64,000 nt of DNA from Moesziomyces globuligerus (Eukaryota > Basidiomycota > Ustilaginomycetes > Ustilaginales > Ustilaginaceae), in contig JARVLF010000002.1 of the NCBI GenBank assembly GCA_030849465.1, positions 1 through 64,000 on the forward strand. Direction: 5' to 3'. Below are positions 30,997 through 42,135 of this stretch, one piece after another. The position numbers and the translations under genes were made by a program. Positions within the stretch are counted from its first letter, which is position 1. Every line of letters starts with the position of its first letter. The notes under the pieces are model-generated. The model worked only from the letters and a program-made list of their open reading frames with translations. It searched no databases and was not told where the DNA came from.

Positions 30997-31502
30997 CTAG
31001 AAGGTCGAGCGGCTGACCTTTTCGAGGACGGTCTCGTGGCTGACTTCGGAAAAGTCGGTGCCCTGGATCTCTGACGAGATGCCGACGAGAGCCTTCCTGA
31101 GGGCGTCTTTGGAGGAGGCGAAGACCATCTTCTGCTTGATCTTGGCATCATCGGGAGACCAAGTGAAGAAGCAGATCTTGTTCCTCTTGCCCTCGTCGCC
31201 CTTCTCGTATTCAAAGTCGTAGATGGCGTAGCGGCATTCGGCGGGTGGCAATTCGGCGATGAAGTCGTCGTACGAGCTCGAGGTGGAGGTCTTGGCAACG
31301 ACGATCTCGGTGTTGTTGGCGTTGAGCGTGTAGATGATGTACTTGATCTTCTTGCCCAGCTTGAGCTCCTGGAACTGAGCCAGGCACTCTTGCGAGACGG
31401 CAACACCGGACGACTATGCGTTTCCAACACGAGGACATCAGCATTGCGAATCTTTCGTGGAGCGGTCAGCACCGAGCTGCGCTTTCCCATCATACTTACC
31501 AT
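30997..31502 (-). CDS. Cofilin (actin-depolymerising factor)
   Basis: 139 residues in two exons: 31502-31500 is only the ATG; an 86-bp intron (GTAAGT donor, TAG acceptor) follows; exon 2 is 31413-30997. The joined start [12 protein letters not shown] is the classic cofilin N-terminus with the regulatory Ser and Gly. The protein is a single ADF-H domain with [32 protein letters not shown] (actin-binding) and [14 protein letters not shown] (the long actin-binding helix). It severs and depolymerises actin filaments in the cytosol. Without the one-codon exon the gene would appear to lack a start. Confidence 0.93.
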
Positions 31503-34500
31503 GTTTGGAACGAGGAGGTGGGTGGTGGAGGAAGGAGGGCAGGCGAGGATGTGGATGGGGAGCGGAAGAAAGCGAAAGGCAGCTCGGAAGCGCTGGGCGA
31601 TAACACGCGGGGCGTTGCTTCGAGCGCGAGCCGAATGCAACAGCTGGCCGACGGCCGAGGACGTGCGCGTGTGAGCGCCCTTGCTGTCAGCTGCTTGCTC
31701 ACCTTTGGTCGACCAACTCCACTCGAGATTGCCATCCAACTTGCCCTCTGCACGAGACCAACACCGCGGCTTTCCGCCCTGGCCAGCCTAGGCAAGGCTG
31801 TGTTGACGACGTCCCTCGCCTCGACACGCGTGATGCACGTTCATATCACCGATTCGAATATATCGAAAGCCACTTGAATTCTTTGTAGTCGGAAAGCGAT
31901 TACACGACAGACTACAAGGGGCCTCGTCGAAAATAGGGGAACCATTGAAGCTGACCACAGTTAAAAAGGAAGGGAAACCAAACCGAACGTCGACCTAACA
32001 GATCCGGCCTCTCTACAACGTATGATCAATCTGCTATCGGGAAGCTCCATCGTGGACCCGTTGTCTCGGGCGAATGGGATGTAGGGCTCCTGCTTTGTAA
32101 TCTCGGATGGAGAGAAGCGGCCCAGTCTCGGGCTCTGTTACGTTCTACTTCCCGACAGCTACAAGAGGCGGACGAAGTGATCGAGATGTCGGGCGTGGCG
32201 GGTCCGAATTTAGATCACGCGGCTTCGCTCGGCAAAACGTGATCTTCCGGGGACGAGGTTGGCGAGGGGCGTGTTCGGTGAGCGCAATTGTGAAGCTGAT
32301 CATGCACCTTTCCCATCGCCCTCGCTTAACACAAGCGAGGTCCATCGCGACGATGCCGAGCGAGGCGACCGGCAAAGCCACCTCCTCAGCCTGTCATGCG
32401 AAATTTCCTCCGTCTTCGCCCTCGTTCTGAAGATGAGGCTGCCCAGACGATACAGGCTGCACAGTCCGACACAGTTGCGGCCAAAGGGGCTCGATGGAAG
32501 AGAAATTAAAATAACAAGAAAGCGGCTTACACTTCAAGGCGGATCTGGGTCCGCCTCGGTTTTGCAGAAGCGAGTTGTGGCTTGCAGCGGCAAAGTCGGG
32601 CGATGGACTCGGGAGCCGCTCAGGATTGGATGCCAGCACGAGGGAACACGTAACAACAACGCTGGAGGCGCCCAGGTTTTAGAGCCACCGCGATTGCACC
32701 TCCGGCGGGGTGGCACTGTACAGTATCTACAAGTCTAGCGAGATGCAATGCAAAACGCGGACTAGCGGGCATGCACGCCTCGCCTAGCAGCGATCCGAGC
32801 AGTAAGAATGCTACACGTGGGGAGGCTCTCATGCTGCCGTGGCGGCGTTGTCAGCCGCTGCGACTTGTTCTGCTGTCAGACGTCCCCGTTACAAGTCAGG
32901 CGACCGTTCCGGCTCAATGGAGAGCGGCAATGCAGTAAAGAGGCGGCTGCCTTCGGGCGTGCATGTACAGCAGACGCGCGGAGACGGATGTGCGGTTCTG
33001 TTTTGCTTCTCCGCCGTCTGCCAGTCCGAACCTGTCTGCACCACTTTGGGTGTCACCTTGATCGGCTTCCTGCCATGAGAGGCGTCATGGTGATGGCTGA
33101 ACCTCCGAAACTGGAAGCAGATGTGTCATTCCGCTGTCGCCGATGTTTCATCACCGCTTCGCTTCCCACAATGAACTTGTCAGAGGAACCCCTTACGGAC
33201 GCCTATCTTCTCTGCATGATTTACCCCAGTCCTGGGCTAGATCGGACCTCCCGCTTCCGTCGGAGGTACTTCGGACCTAGCTTCATGTTGTATCCAGCCC
33301 GATGCGTGCCGTTGACGGATGTTTACAGTAACTCCATCTCTGGCAATTCATCGCTGCCATCCTCTTCCGAACATCCTCTGCCGCCAGCGCTTTGTCTCTC
33401 CTCGTATGACAACATGCTCGAATACCGCGTCTTGGAGAGGCTCTGCAGCAGGGAAACCCGTCTCGAAAAAGTTGCGTCTAGCGTCAAAATCCCTTTCTGT
33501 TTCCATGTTCATTGCGGGCTTTCAGCCTTCTGGCTTGGTTGAGTACAGCTGTCTCACGCTAGCTCGATGGAGGACATCTTCGCTATCGTCTACAGCGCAT
33601 AGCAAACAGCCGTGCAGACAGCAATTGATACGCGCAGGATTTGCGGAGCTAACTTGACGCTTCGGGAAGCTTGCTCTACGACCTGCTTAGGCCGACTACG
33701 CCGACAGCGACCAAAACACGATCAGCTCCATTTGCGGCTAAAAAATGCTTAGTGCGTTCGGGGAAAAGGGGCGATTGACATCCCAGGGCGTGTCGTATAC
33801 GAACCCATGTTTGGTGTTTCTCGCTTCGGGTGTGGTTCGGCATCGGGTTCTTCGACGGATTTCAGCAGACGGGTATGCAATTCATTTCATTGGCGCGGTC
33901 CAATTTTCAGCGGTGAGACACCACTGGTCGCTCTGCATGCCAGCGGGTCGGCGCGTCGTTTTCCATATCTGCACAGGCAAGATCTCGCAGGCGATCCGCC
34001 CCGAGCTTGTGTGGAGATCGGGTTCCTGAAGCAATCGGAGCTTTGCCGACTGCGACCGCCTTTGGTTCGATTGAAATGCCAGTGATATGAGGCATTCCAG
34101 CCGTCACCTGAGCGTGAGTGCACCAGGGACGCGTGCATCCCGAACAGAGCGGATGCAGACCTTCCGAGCTTCTTCAACCCAGACCCAGCCAGCTGAGTTG
34201 CGCCATCGACTCGTACTCGGTCGGACCTGACAAACGGATATCGCACACTATTTTAAATTGTCTAGGCTTCTCTGACACCTGCGCAACTCCGCCGACGCCT
34301 GACCTTGGCCGCATGCCTTGGGGCGAATCCTATCCGTCGGATGAGCTCATGCCCACGTTCTGCAACTGCAAGCACAAAATGCATGCAAAGTCGATAGTGC
34401 CGAGTGTCCGGACTCCAAACGCACAGGCAACTTCGCAGTGCGAAGCCAAGCTTCTGGACGCAGCGTAGAAGTGGACCTGGGAGCGTTTCGACAGAGGCTC

Positions 34501-37500
34501 GGAGCCATTCTAGCCAGGACTTTGTGGTGAGCGCTATCGCATCGCCGCGCAAAGATGGGCTGCGTCGAACGCCCGAACAGTCGCAACCATGTTCGTTGAT
34601 CGCTTCATATCGCGGCAGGATTCATGGAGAAACGTGCCGTAATGGAGATGATGCACCATGAGAGAGCAGGAAGCCGGACTGGTTCCCGAGATCGGACCGT
34701 CCGAGCAGGCTGGACCGCGGCTCAATGTGGCAGATCAAAGCTTCCAGCCTGGAAGCCTGCGCAGCTGCAGGAGCGATTCGATTTTGCAAAAACAAAACAG
34801 CGGTAGCGGACGGGAAACGTGCATCTCGATCCCGAGACCGAGCTTCCATGAGCCTAGCAGGAGGTGTCAGCTGCCTGATGCACGGGCGAGGACTACGGGC
34901 AGGGATGGCATGCCCAGATGCACGATGCCAAGAAGACCGACACCAAGTGCGACGCCATCCGATGCAGAGTGTGGCGGAGTAAGAAATGCAAGGAGCTGAG
35001 AGAGTCCAGTGGGACCCCTGTCGCTGCATGCGTTGAGACACGTACCGCAACAGCTGTGGTTCCACTCGCGCGCGCATGAAATCCGTGCAAGAGCCTCGAG
35101 GCTTCCATCATGACCAGACGGGACTTACTTGCGTCCGCACAGCCGCCGAGCGTGTCGCCGTGTCTGTTTCTTCACGTGCGAACACGCGGCCTCCTTCCAT
35201 CTTAACTATCATCGGTCGTCCGATAAGCAAAAGCGCAGTGCTTGCAGAACGAAGGATCGAATTTGCAACGCAGATACCGCCGATGCAGGCGGAGCGGGCA
35301 CGTCTGGTTCGACACGAGGGGTTGACCGATCACGAGCCGATCGGCTACGTCGGGTGGGTGAGATCCCAACCAACCAACGCAGACGGTTTGACCGCTCTGC
35401 GCGTGTGGTGTCTTTGCTGAGTGATGCAGGCCGCAGAAGACCGGGCGTCTTTCTCGGTGCTCCAGTCTGCAGAATTTGCGACTTGGCTTCGGACAGCTGG
35501 CTGGACGTGTTGACGCGTTTCCCAATCGTCACAATGAAGGAGCGGGGCTGCGAAATCTGGCCTGCGGACGTGGCTTGTTTGGGCTCCCGCAGAGCCGCGC
35601 GCAACAATGTCGGGCGCGGGCACATGCAAGTGCGCCTGCTCAGCCGCGTCAGGTTCCCCTCTGCTAGGAACGGCATCGGAGTCTAAATTTCGCAAGACCC
35701 TCATCGCAAGCTGTCTTGGCCTCTGCAGGGCAAGTGCTTGAGCAAAACGCACAAGTCAAGATTTTCGTTTCTTTTCTGTTTCGGCATCGCACGCAGGCAC
35801 GGCGTCGCAGTTGCGACGCCGCATGATGGATTGTTTCTCCCAATATGTCTTGTCAGGTACGGATGCTTGGCAAGAACAGGCCTGCGTATCCAAGCAGCGT
35901 ACGACCGAGAAGGCCCACCGAATGAGGCAGCACCAGCGTCCGATGTTCGGACTTGCAAGGGGAACCGCGGAGCTGCGGCAGAGTTGAGAATCATTCGGAG
36001 CTACCTCGTTCGGGAACGGCAGCAAAGTGCAGTATTATAATATAGTGCGGCCGTCGACGCAGAGAAGCGCCGACCGAGCAGACTCTTGATCGGAGGCAGG
36101 CGTCGCTTCTGCTGGAGGGCGCCAGGCCGTCGTTTCCGAGTGGCTCTGATTGGCTTTTGACGAGCGCGTTCTGCTTCTGTATGCATCCGCGACGTACAGT
36201 CGCCGCGGCCAACGGGGAAACAAGCGATCCGCCACTTCAGAATCAAACAAGCCTCCGCTCCGCCCAAACCTGCACGTCGGACCTGGAACCCTCAGACCCG
36301 GACAGACTCGCATGGGTCCACTCGACGCGCGTACGCTGGCCCTTATGCTCGCTGCTTCGAAAGGAACCGATCCCGCCCCCCTGCCCCTCGCGGCCGCAGC
36401 GGCCGAAGAAAGGTCCACATCAGAGTCGCTTTTTCTGTATGCGCCTTACCGACTCGGGCGACAAAACCTTTGATGTTGCTGTGAGGCCGGCGGCTGTCGC
36501 GACGCTGCAAATTGTATATAATATCACGGAGCAGGTCGCTTTCGGAGCCCGGCGCACGAGCGAGGGATCCAAGGGGTCCGAGCAAAGGGTGGCGTCCGGA
36601 TGTCAAGCGAGGCTGCCGATTGGCTTCGCCTGACGATGGGCTTCGCCAGACGCAATGTTCAGGTTCGCTCGAAATCCTACAAATTTAGAACTCGGCTACC
36701 AGAGGGTGCGCGAGCATCAGAGCGCCTCGCATGAAATCACAAGGCATGGCACGTCGCCTCGCCTCACCTGACCTTGATCCGACGGGCGTCCCTGGCTACC
36801 AAGCTCGCATCGATCCGTCGTTGGCTCCGATTTGTGTGAGCGTGTGCTGTGCGTGCGCATGTGTGCGCGTGCAATGCAGCTGCACCCGCAGCTGCACCCG
36901 CATGATCGGACACACCTCCGCCCAAAGCTTCCCGCCGCTCCCCTCGCGTGTCGCTTCAGCTTGGCTCTGGCGGCTCTGGATCCACGGTGGAAAGCTAATG
37001 GTAGAAAGCACGCCATCGAAATCAGCAACCTCGTCTCTTCCCGTCGCCCGTTTGGCCTTCTATTCGCTGTGTCGACCTTTGTCCATGACTCAGTCCCCCG
37101 GTCGTCTGCACAGCGTGAGGGCCCAACTCCCAGCTGTGTGCTCCGAGATATTGTACACACGCGAGGAGCATGTGCCGCTTTGTGTGCCTGCGGCTGCGCG
37201 TCGAGTATGCAATTCGCCCGCTTTTCTGCAGGGCGGCCAGCTCAAGTGCCATTTTGGGCTGGTTCCACAACGCGTGCGCCTTATGATGCGGAGGTAGATG
37301 CGCAAAGCACCCAGGTTTGGCGAGCCGAAGCGCTGTGCCCAACCTGCCATCCAACAATCCTGGAGCTCACATGCGCCGAGCGAGGGTGTGCGTGCTTCCC
37401 ATGGCGGCCCGCCAGGCCCATAACCGCGCTTTCGGGTCCCTCGCCCATCCGGCATGATTCAGCTTTGCGGACGTCCCCTTCCTCGCTACTCGCCGCCCGC

Positions 37501-38481
37501 CGCTAATGGCCGCGCGCTGGCTCCCAACGCATCCGTTTTGCGCTTCCCCTTTGTGCTGGGTGCTCGGTCGAAGCCGCCGTCGGCCATCGTCTCGTTCTGC
37601 CGAAGTGCCTTCTGCCGACTGCACGCCCTCTTTGATCTTGCAGCACGACTCGCACCGCATTGCGTCGCAGCACCTCGCTTGACTTTACCTTGGCCTCGCC
37701 CTTCCTTTGGCTCGCTCGCGCCTCGCCCCTTGCTTGCTTCTTTGCGTTTGCATTTGGCAACGCCCAAGATCCCCGACCACGTCGCACCTGCGGCCCTCCT
37801 GTCGACCTGCATCGTGCGTGTCTCGCTCAGCCTGTGTCTGTGGTCTCGGTCGGTGTTGGTAGAGTCCTGTTCCTGCTTGCGCTGTTGCTCCGACCTCGTT
37901 CGACGCCTCCTGTTCCATCTTTAGCACCCGACACATTCGCGTCTGCCTCGCTCGTTGCCTATCCTCGTCCCGGTCGAGCGGCGGCTGCCAAACAGAAGAA
38001 TCTTGGCTTGGCTTCCCTGCTGAGCTATCCTTTTCGGTCTCTCCGAGACTCGCCCATCTTCCTCACCGCAAGCTCCGCTCTCCCAGTGCTCGATCTGGTG
38101 TCCTTCGCATCCTTTGTAGCTGCCACCTTTCACGCCTTGCTCCATCTCCTCCTTCTCCTCCGCACGCTCACACTTCTCCCTTCCCCCTTGACATTCATCC
38201 CGTCACCTCCGCAGAACGCTCCTTCAATCGCGACCACAGACCACGGATTGGTTTCGGGGATCTAATAGACCATCACACGGATTCGGCAGCACCAACCGCA
38301 GCGACACCGACCTTATCACTTGAATCGTTCGCACCTCCTTCTAGAAATCGGCTCCTCCGATTGTGACCTTTCTCTCGCCACGCAAACCGACCGGTCGGCT
38401 CTTCCGACTCACAGCCCCTCGGCGTGCACCAATCCACTTGCCTGCATCGCCTCTCAGCCATCCTCCGAGACTCTTCTCAGC
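31503..38481. other. 7-kb stretch without a supported gene
   Basis: Between the divergent cofilin and bHLH starts. Open frames up to 244 codons (e.g. 32808-33542) carry no recognisable domain or signal peptide and have shadow frames of similar length on both strands. From about 37450 to 38270 the plus strand is strongly pyrimidine-rich (CT runs), as in long 5' leaders or promoters of this group. A long non-coding RNA or small unannotated genes cannot be excluded. Confidence 0.5.
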
Positions 38482-40314
38482 ATGTTTCCCGCCACAGGTC
38501 TCGAAGCGGACCGCAGCACACTCCCACGCATCGCGCATGACGGTGACTATGCAAGAGGCGACCACCACGCCAGAGACGGCGGTGCCCGATCATCGCGTGC
38601 TCCACCGCAAAACCTCGAGGCGATGCACGAAGAGCGACGACCCGCCACAGCAACTGAGCGCCATCACACGCCACCTTCCGGTTCGCTAGGACGTCCGTCA
38701 CGAGAAATGGAAGCTCCGCGTCTTCCTCCCTTCGGACGTGCGGCCGACGATGCCTACGCTGCGCCGGGAAGCTCGCGCTTTGCCCAGCCCGGCGCATCCA
38801 ACCTAGCCTATCACCGTGATCAAGGACGGGTCTCGCCTGCCTCTGATGAGGGCAACTGGCACTCGTTCGATCGGTCCGATCCTCGCTTTGGGCCCAAAGA
38901 TCAATACAGCCCGCACACGGGGCCGGCTCCTTACCCGCCCAGGGAGGACGTCCGACCCTCGCCGTGGCAGCGCCCTCTCGAAGAACTGAATCGACCCCGC
39001 ATGCCAGGCCCTCCCGTCGGCGTACGCGACGAGGCTGCCTGGAGGCCAGGCCCGCCACCTTACGATCGCACTGGTGCTCATCCCGAGGCGCTAGCGCACG
39101 CACGCATTCAGGAGGACGAAAGGTGGGGCGGTGGCGACTTCGGTGGCCGACCGATGCATCCGTACGAAGCAAGCGGTGGCCCTGCGCATCCGGCCGCCTA
39201 TCCCGCTGACCCTCGCGGTGGCCCGCGTCCACTTGATGGCGAGTTTCTTGATGACAGCCGTCGGGTGCGCCGACGCGGCCCGCCTGGTCTGGTCGACGCT
39301 GATCAGGATGCTCACCGATACCCACCAGTCCATGCACGCCCCTACGGACCAGGCCCTTACAGCCCTCCCGACTCGAGGAGCCAGAGCGTGGCACCTGGTC
39401 CCGGAGGCATGAGACCGATGCCCGGCATGGAGGCGCCTCGGCCCGCTTCGTCGCTCGGCGTCATGAATCGAGGCGGCATGCACAGCGTCGCCGGCCCTGT
39501 TTCGGGCGTGGCAGCCTCGGGCCCAGCCAACGCCAGCACTGTCAATGCGAACCGAAGAGTGGCGCATCTGCTGTCAGAGCAGAAGCGACGCGAGTCGATC
39601 AACACGGGCTTCGAAGATCTGCGTCAAGCCATCCCGGCGTGCCGAGACGGACAGGACAGCAAAGCGACCATCCTCAAGCGTGCGCTCGAGTACATTCGCG
39701 AGCTGGAAAGTGTAGTCGAGCGGCAACACCGCGCTCCGCTCGACGGCCATGCCGTTGGCGGCTACAGCAACCGCAGTCCGCCTGACGACAAGGACCACCT
39801 TCGGCGCTTCGGCCGCCCTGGCGCCGACGACGAGCGCCATGCATCCACCAGCGGGCGACACTTGGCCGGCGCCAGCAGTGGCAGCAACAGCGAGACCGGA
39901 AGTGGTCCCCGGATCGGTGGTCTGCCGTCGAACGCATTCAGTGGTGCGGCGAACAACTATGCGCCGGGCACCGGGCCGTATAGCACGCAGGCGTATACAC
40001 AGCGAGATTCGCCCAACATGGCCGCTGCACCGATGCGAGCCGGAGCTGCGCACGACCCGAGCGAGGCGCGCGGCTCGGCAAGCAAGCGGTGGGCAGAAGC
40101 GGAAGAGGACGACCAGCGCTCGCCTTCGCGGAGGCGAGTGTCGGACGGTGACAAGGACGAGCCAGAACACTCGCCTATTGCGTCGCACTACACCATTGCG
40201 CCTCATGCGCGTCGCCGGTCGCCCTTGGCACATTCGCCGAGTCTCGAGAAGCCACGCGACTGGCACCCGCGGCTCGAGAACAAGTCTCTTGTCGACTCGG
40301 CGGTGCGTGTCTAG
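38482..40314 (+). CDS. bHLH transcription factor
   Basis: 610 residues from the ATG at 38482 (MFPATGLEADRS); the frame is open upstream to 38320 without an ATG. The bHLH domain is about residues 357-412: basic region RRVAHLLSEQKRRES with His5, Glu9 and Arg13, the set that reads E-boxes of CACGTG type, helix 1 NTGFEDLRQAIP, helix 2 KATILKRALEYIRELE running into a short coiled segment. The N-terminal 350 residues are Pro/Gly/Arg/His-rich and disordered (many PPxY-like and GPPxD stretches); the C-terminal 200 are Ser/Gly-rich with RSPSRRR and RRRSPLAHSPS, likely phosphorylated. The target pathway is unknown. No introns. Confidence 0.88.
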   Translation: MFPATGLEADRSTLPRIAHDGDYARGDHHARDGGARSSRAPPQNLEAMHEERRPATATERHHTPPSGSLGRPSREMEAPRLPPFGRAADDAYAAPGSSRFAQPGASNLAYHRDQGRVSPASDEGNWHSFDRSDPRFGPKDQYSPHTGPAPYPPREDVRPSPWQRPLEELNRPRMPGPPVGVRDEAAWRPGPPPYDRTGAHPEALAHARIQEDERWGGGDFGGRPMHPYEASGGPAHPAAYPADPRGGPRPLDGEFLDDSRRVRRRGPPGLVDADQDAHRYPPVHARPYGPGPYSPPDSRSQSVAPGPGGMRPMPGMEAPRPASSLGVMNRGGMHSVAGPVSGVAASGPANASTVNANRRVAHLLSEQKRRESINTGFEDLRQAIPACRDGQDSKATILKRALEYIRELESVVERQHRAPLDGHAVGGYSNRSPPDDKDHLRRFGRPGADDERHASTSGRHLAGASSGSNSETGSGPRIGGLPSNAFSGAANNYAPGTGPYSTQAYTQRDSPNMAAAPMRAGAAHDPSEARGSASKRWAEAEEDDQRSPSRRRVSDGDKDEPEHSPIASHYTIAPHARRRSPLAHSPSLEKPRDWHPRLENKSLVDSAVRV

Positions 40315-40553
40315 GCACCTTACCTTTCGCGTCAAGCTCAACAAGCAAACATGCCCTCTCTAGAGTTGTCGAGCTGATAACAAAGCTCGCTACTCAGACC
40401 TTTACAACTAATCCCTTACATCTGCATGCGTCTCCCCTACTACTTTGTCCTTTGTATCGTGCCGATCTGCTATATTTTTTTTGGGCACCGCCGCTGTAAT
40501 CTTTGTATAATCCGCTGCTCGTGTAAGAACTTTGTCACATTGTCCATGGCTTC

Positions 40554-40600
<47 letters not shown>

Positions 40601-40746
40601 ACACTTGTCTCATTGATTCCGCGGTGCCGAGAAAGACGTGAGACAAAGGCGAGCTTTCGACCACAGCCTGGGAAACAAGGCTTCGTAGGAGGATCGCCTT
40701 TGCCAGTTGGATACATCAGTCAAGATCACAGATGTAAGCGCGACGC
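40315..40746. other. Convergent intergenic region with GT run
   Basis: 3' flanks of the bHLH gene and the secreted-protein gene; contains the dinucleotide run listed separately. Confidence 0.5.
40561..40597. repeat. (GT)18 microsatellite
   Basis: Uninterrupted GTGT run in the convergent 3' region between the bHLH gene and the secreted-protein gene; preceded by CTGTGTTT. Confidence 0.95.
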
Positions 40747-41508
40747 TTAGGGCTTGCAGGCGTTGAAGAGACCCGCCTTGAGCTCGGCGTTCTCGCGGAG
40801 GTTGAAGATCTCGGTGACGACAGTGGTCTGCTCGCCCTGGGAGTACTGATCGTAGCGCACCCAGCGCTGGTGGCCGTCTGGGCCGGTGACGAAGTAGAAG
40901 CTAAGGGCGAGACCCTGACCGAAGAATGCGACCCACTTGTCGGCCTGACCGTACTGTGGCAGCTGCTCGATACCGGCATAGACAGCCTGCTGACTCAAGA
41001 AGTTGGGCGGAAGGAGCTGGCCCTGGGCGGCGCCAATCGGAAGCTCGTCGACGTTGCAGGAGCCAGTACCGACGGACGCGGTGTAGTCGCTGGCATAGTA
41101 ATAGTTTTTGACGTGGCCCTTGGATGCAGCGGACTGGTCAGCGTAGTCGAAGAGCGAAGAGGTGTAAGCGCCGGTCAACTCGGCAGCGATGGTGGCGTTG
41201 TCCGATGCCCAGTCGAGGGTCGTTGCGGCGACCAAAACCTTGCCTTGGTTGAGGGACGAGTACCAAGTGCCGGTGCTCATGTGGTTGACGCCGGCGCCGT
41301 TCTGGTTCCACTTGTGCTGTTTGAAGCTGAAGGCGTAGTCGCCTCCAGGGAGCGTGGGCGGGATGCGACCTTTGACCTCGGGCTCGTAGGGCAGAGAGGC
41401 AAAGGCCATTGGCTGCTGAGCGGGATGAGTGTCGGCACGGCGTGGGCCTGAGGGACGCGCTTCAGAGCCGACGAGGAGGAGGGCAGCGATCAGCAGGTGC
41501 GGAACCAT
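40747..41508 (-). CDS. Secreted protein of unknown function
   Basis: 253 residues from ATG 41508; the signal peptide MVPHLLIAALLLVGSEA precedes an RRAD processing-like site. The mature part has strand-rich, aromatic sequence (GDYAFSFKQHKWNQNG, HVKNYYYASDYTA, WVAFFGQGLALSFYFV, RWVRYDQYSQGEQT) and only two cysteines (in GSCNVDEL and the terminal NACKP), which could form one disulfide; an NAT glycosylation site is present. I do not recognise the family. Two cysteines and 250 residues are unlike typical small Cys-rich effectors; a lipid- or sugar-binding extracellular protein is possible. A TATA box lies 112 bp upstream, and the gene shares its promoter region with the divergent Zn2Cys6 factor. 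Confidence 0.85.
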   Translation of the reverse strand: MVPHLLIAALLLVGSEARPSGPRRADTHPAQQPMAFASLPYEPEVKGRIPPTLPGGDYAFSFKQHKWNQNGAGVNHMSTGTWYSSLNQGKVLVAATTLDWASDNATIAAELTGAYTSSLFDYADQSAASKGHVKNYYYASDYTASVGTGSCNVDELPIGAAQGQLLPPNFLSQQAVYAGIEQLPQYGQADKWVAFFGQGLALSFYFVTGPDGHQRWVRYDQYSQGEQTTVVTEIFNLRENAELKAGLFNACKP

Positions 41509-42135
41509 TTTGACTCGGAGATTGAGGGGCAAAAAGGGTCAAGGACTGTAGACTAGCGGTGCAAGATAGGCGAGGTTGATGAGTGCAAATGCTTTCTTCC
41601 ACGGTTCTTCGACGTGCCCTTTATACATCTTGAGCCCGACGTCTTGTTCCGCCAGAAGAAATGGAGAGCGCCAACCTAGTCTCCGTGGAGGCTTTGTCGC
41701 AGGAGTGTGGTGCCTTGAAGCCTCCTGCAGGACCGCCGATCAGCGTCGATCCGAGCGGACGACGACGAAAGCATGAAACTCTGGTTCTGCACAGCTGGAT
41801 AGCTCCGGTCGGAACCTCCGGCCGGCGATATGAATTATCTTGTGCACAGCCTGGAACGGGCGCAGCGTCCGGAAGCTCATAAATCACCGAATAAGGAATA
41901 AATCACTGCATTATAAATGCAGACCTCTGACGGGTGCCAAGGTGTGCCGGCTAAGTTGTCGGCAAGGATATTTTGATGGCCCGAACAAGCCGAGCGGGCG
42001 AAGGCGTCGTTGGCAATCCTGGCTCGGAAGTCGGAAGGACCCGCTCAGACAACCACCGGCCGGCGCTTTCTGCTTTGCTCTCCAACCCGACCACATCAGC
42101 GGTTGAGGTGCAGACGCGCCATCACATGGGCCGCG
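41509..42135. other. Shared divergent promoter region
   Basis: Lies between the starts of the secreted-protein gene (minus) and the Zn2Cys6 gene (plus). The minus-strand TATA box at 41620-41625 is the only element I can point to. Confidence 0.5.
41620..41625 (-). promoter_or_regulatory. TATA box of the secreted-protein gene
   Basis: TATAAA on the minus strand, 112 bp before the ATG at 41508, within the 627-bp divergent promoter shared with the gene at 42136. Confidence 0.5.

Noticed and set aside
32808..33542. 244-codon plus-strand ORF
   Set aside because: Cys-rich but without ordered spacing, no signal peptide at its first ATG, no recognisable domain; left as part of the gene-poor stretch.
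34060..34080. B-box-like GGTTCGATT in the gene-poor stretch
   Set aside because: No A box at the right distance and no cloverleaf could be folded around it.
37660..38265. 201-codon ORF before the bHLH gene
   Set aside because: Composition comes from a pyrimidine-rich leader; no domain.
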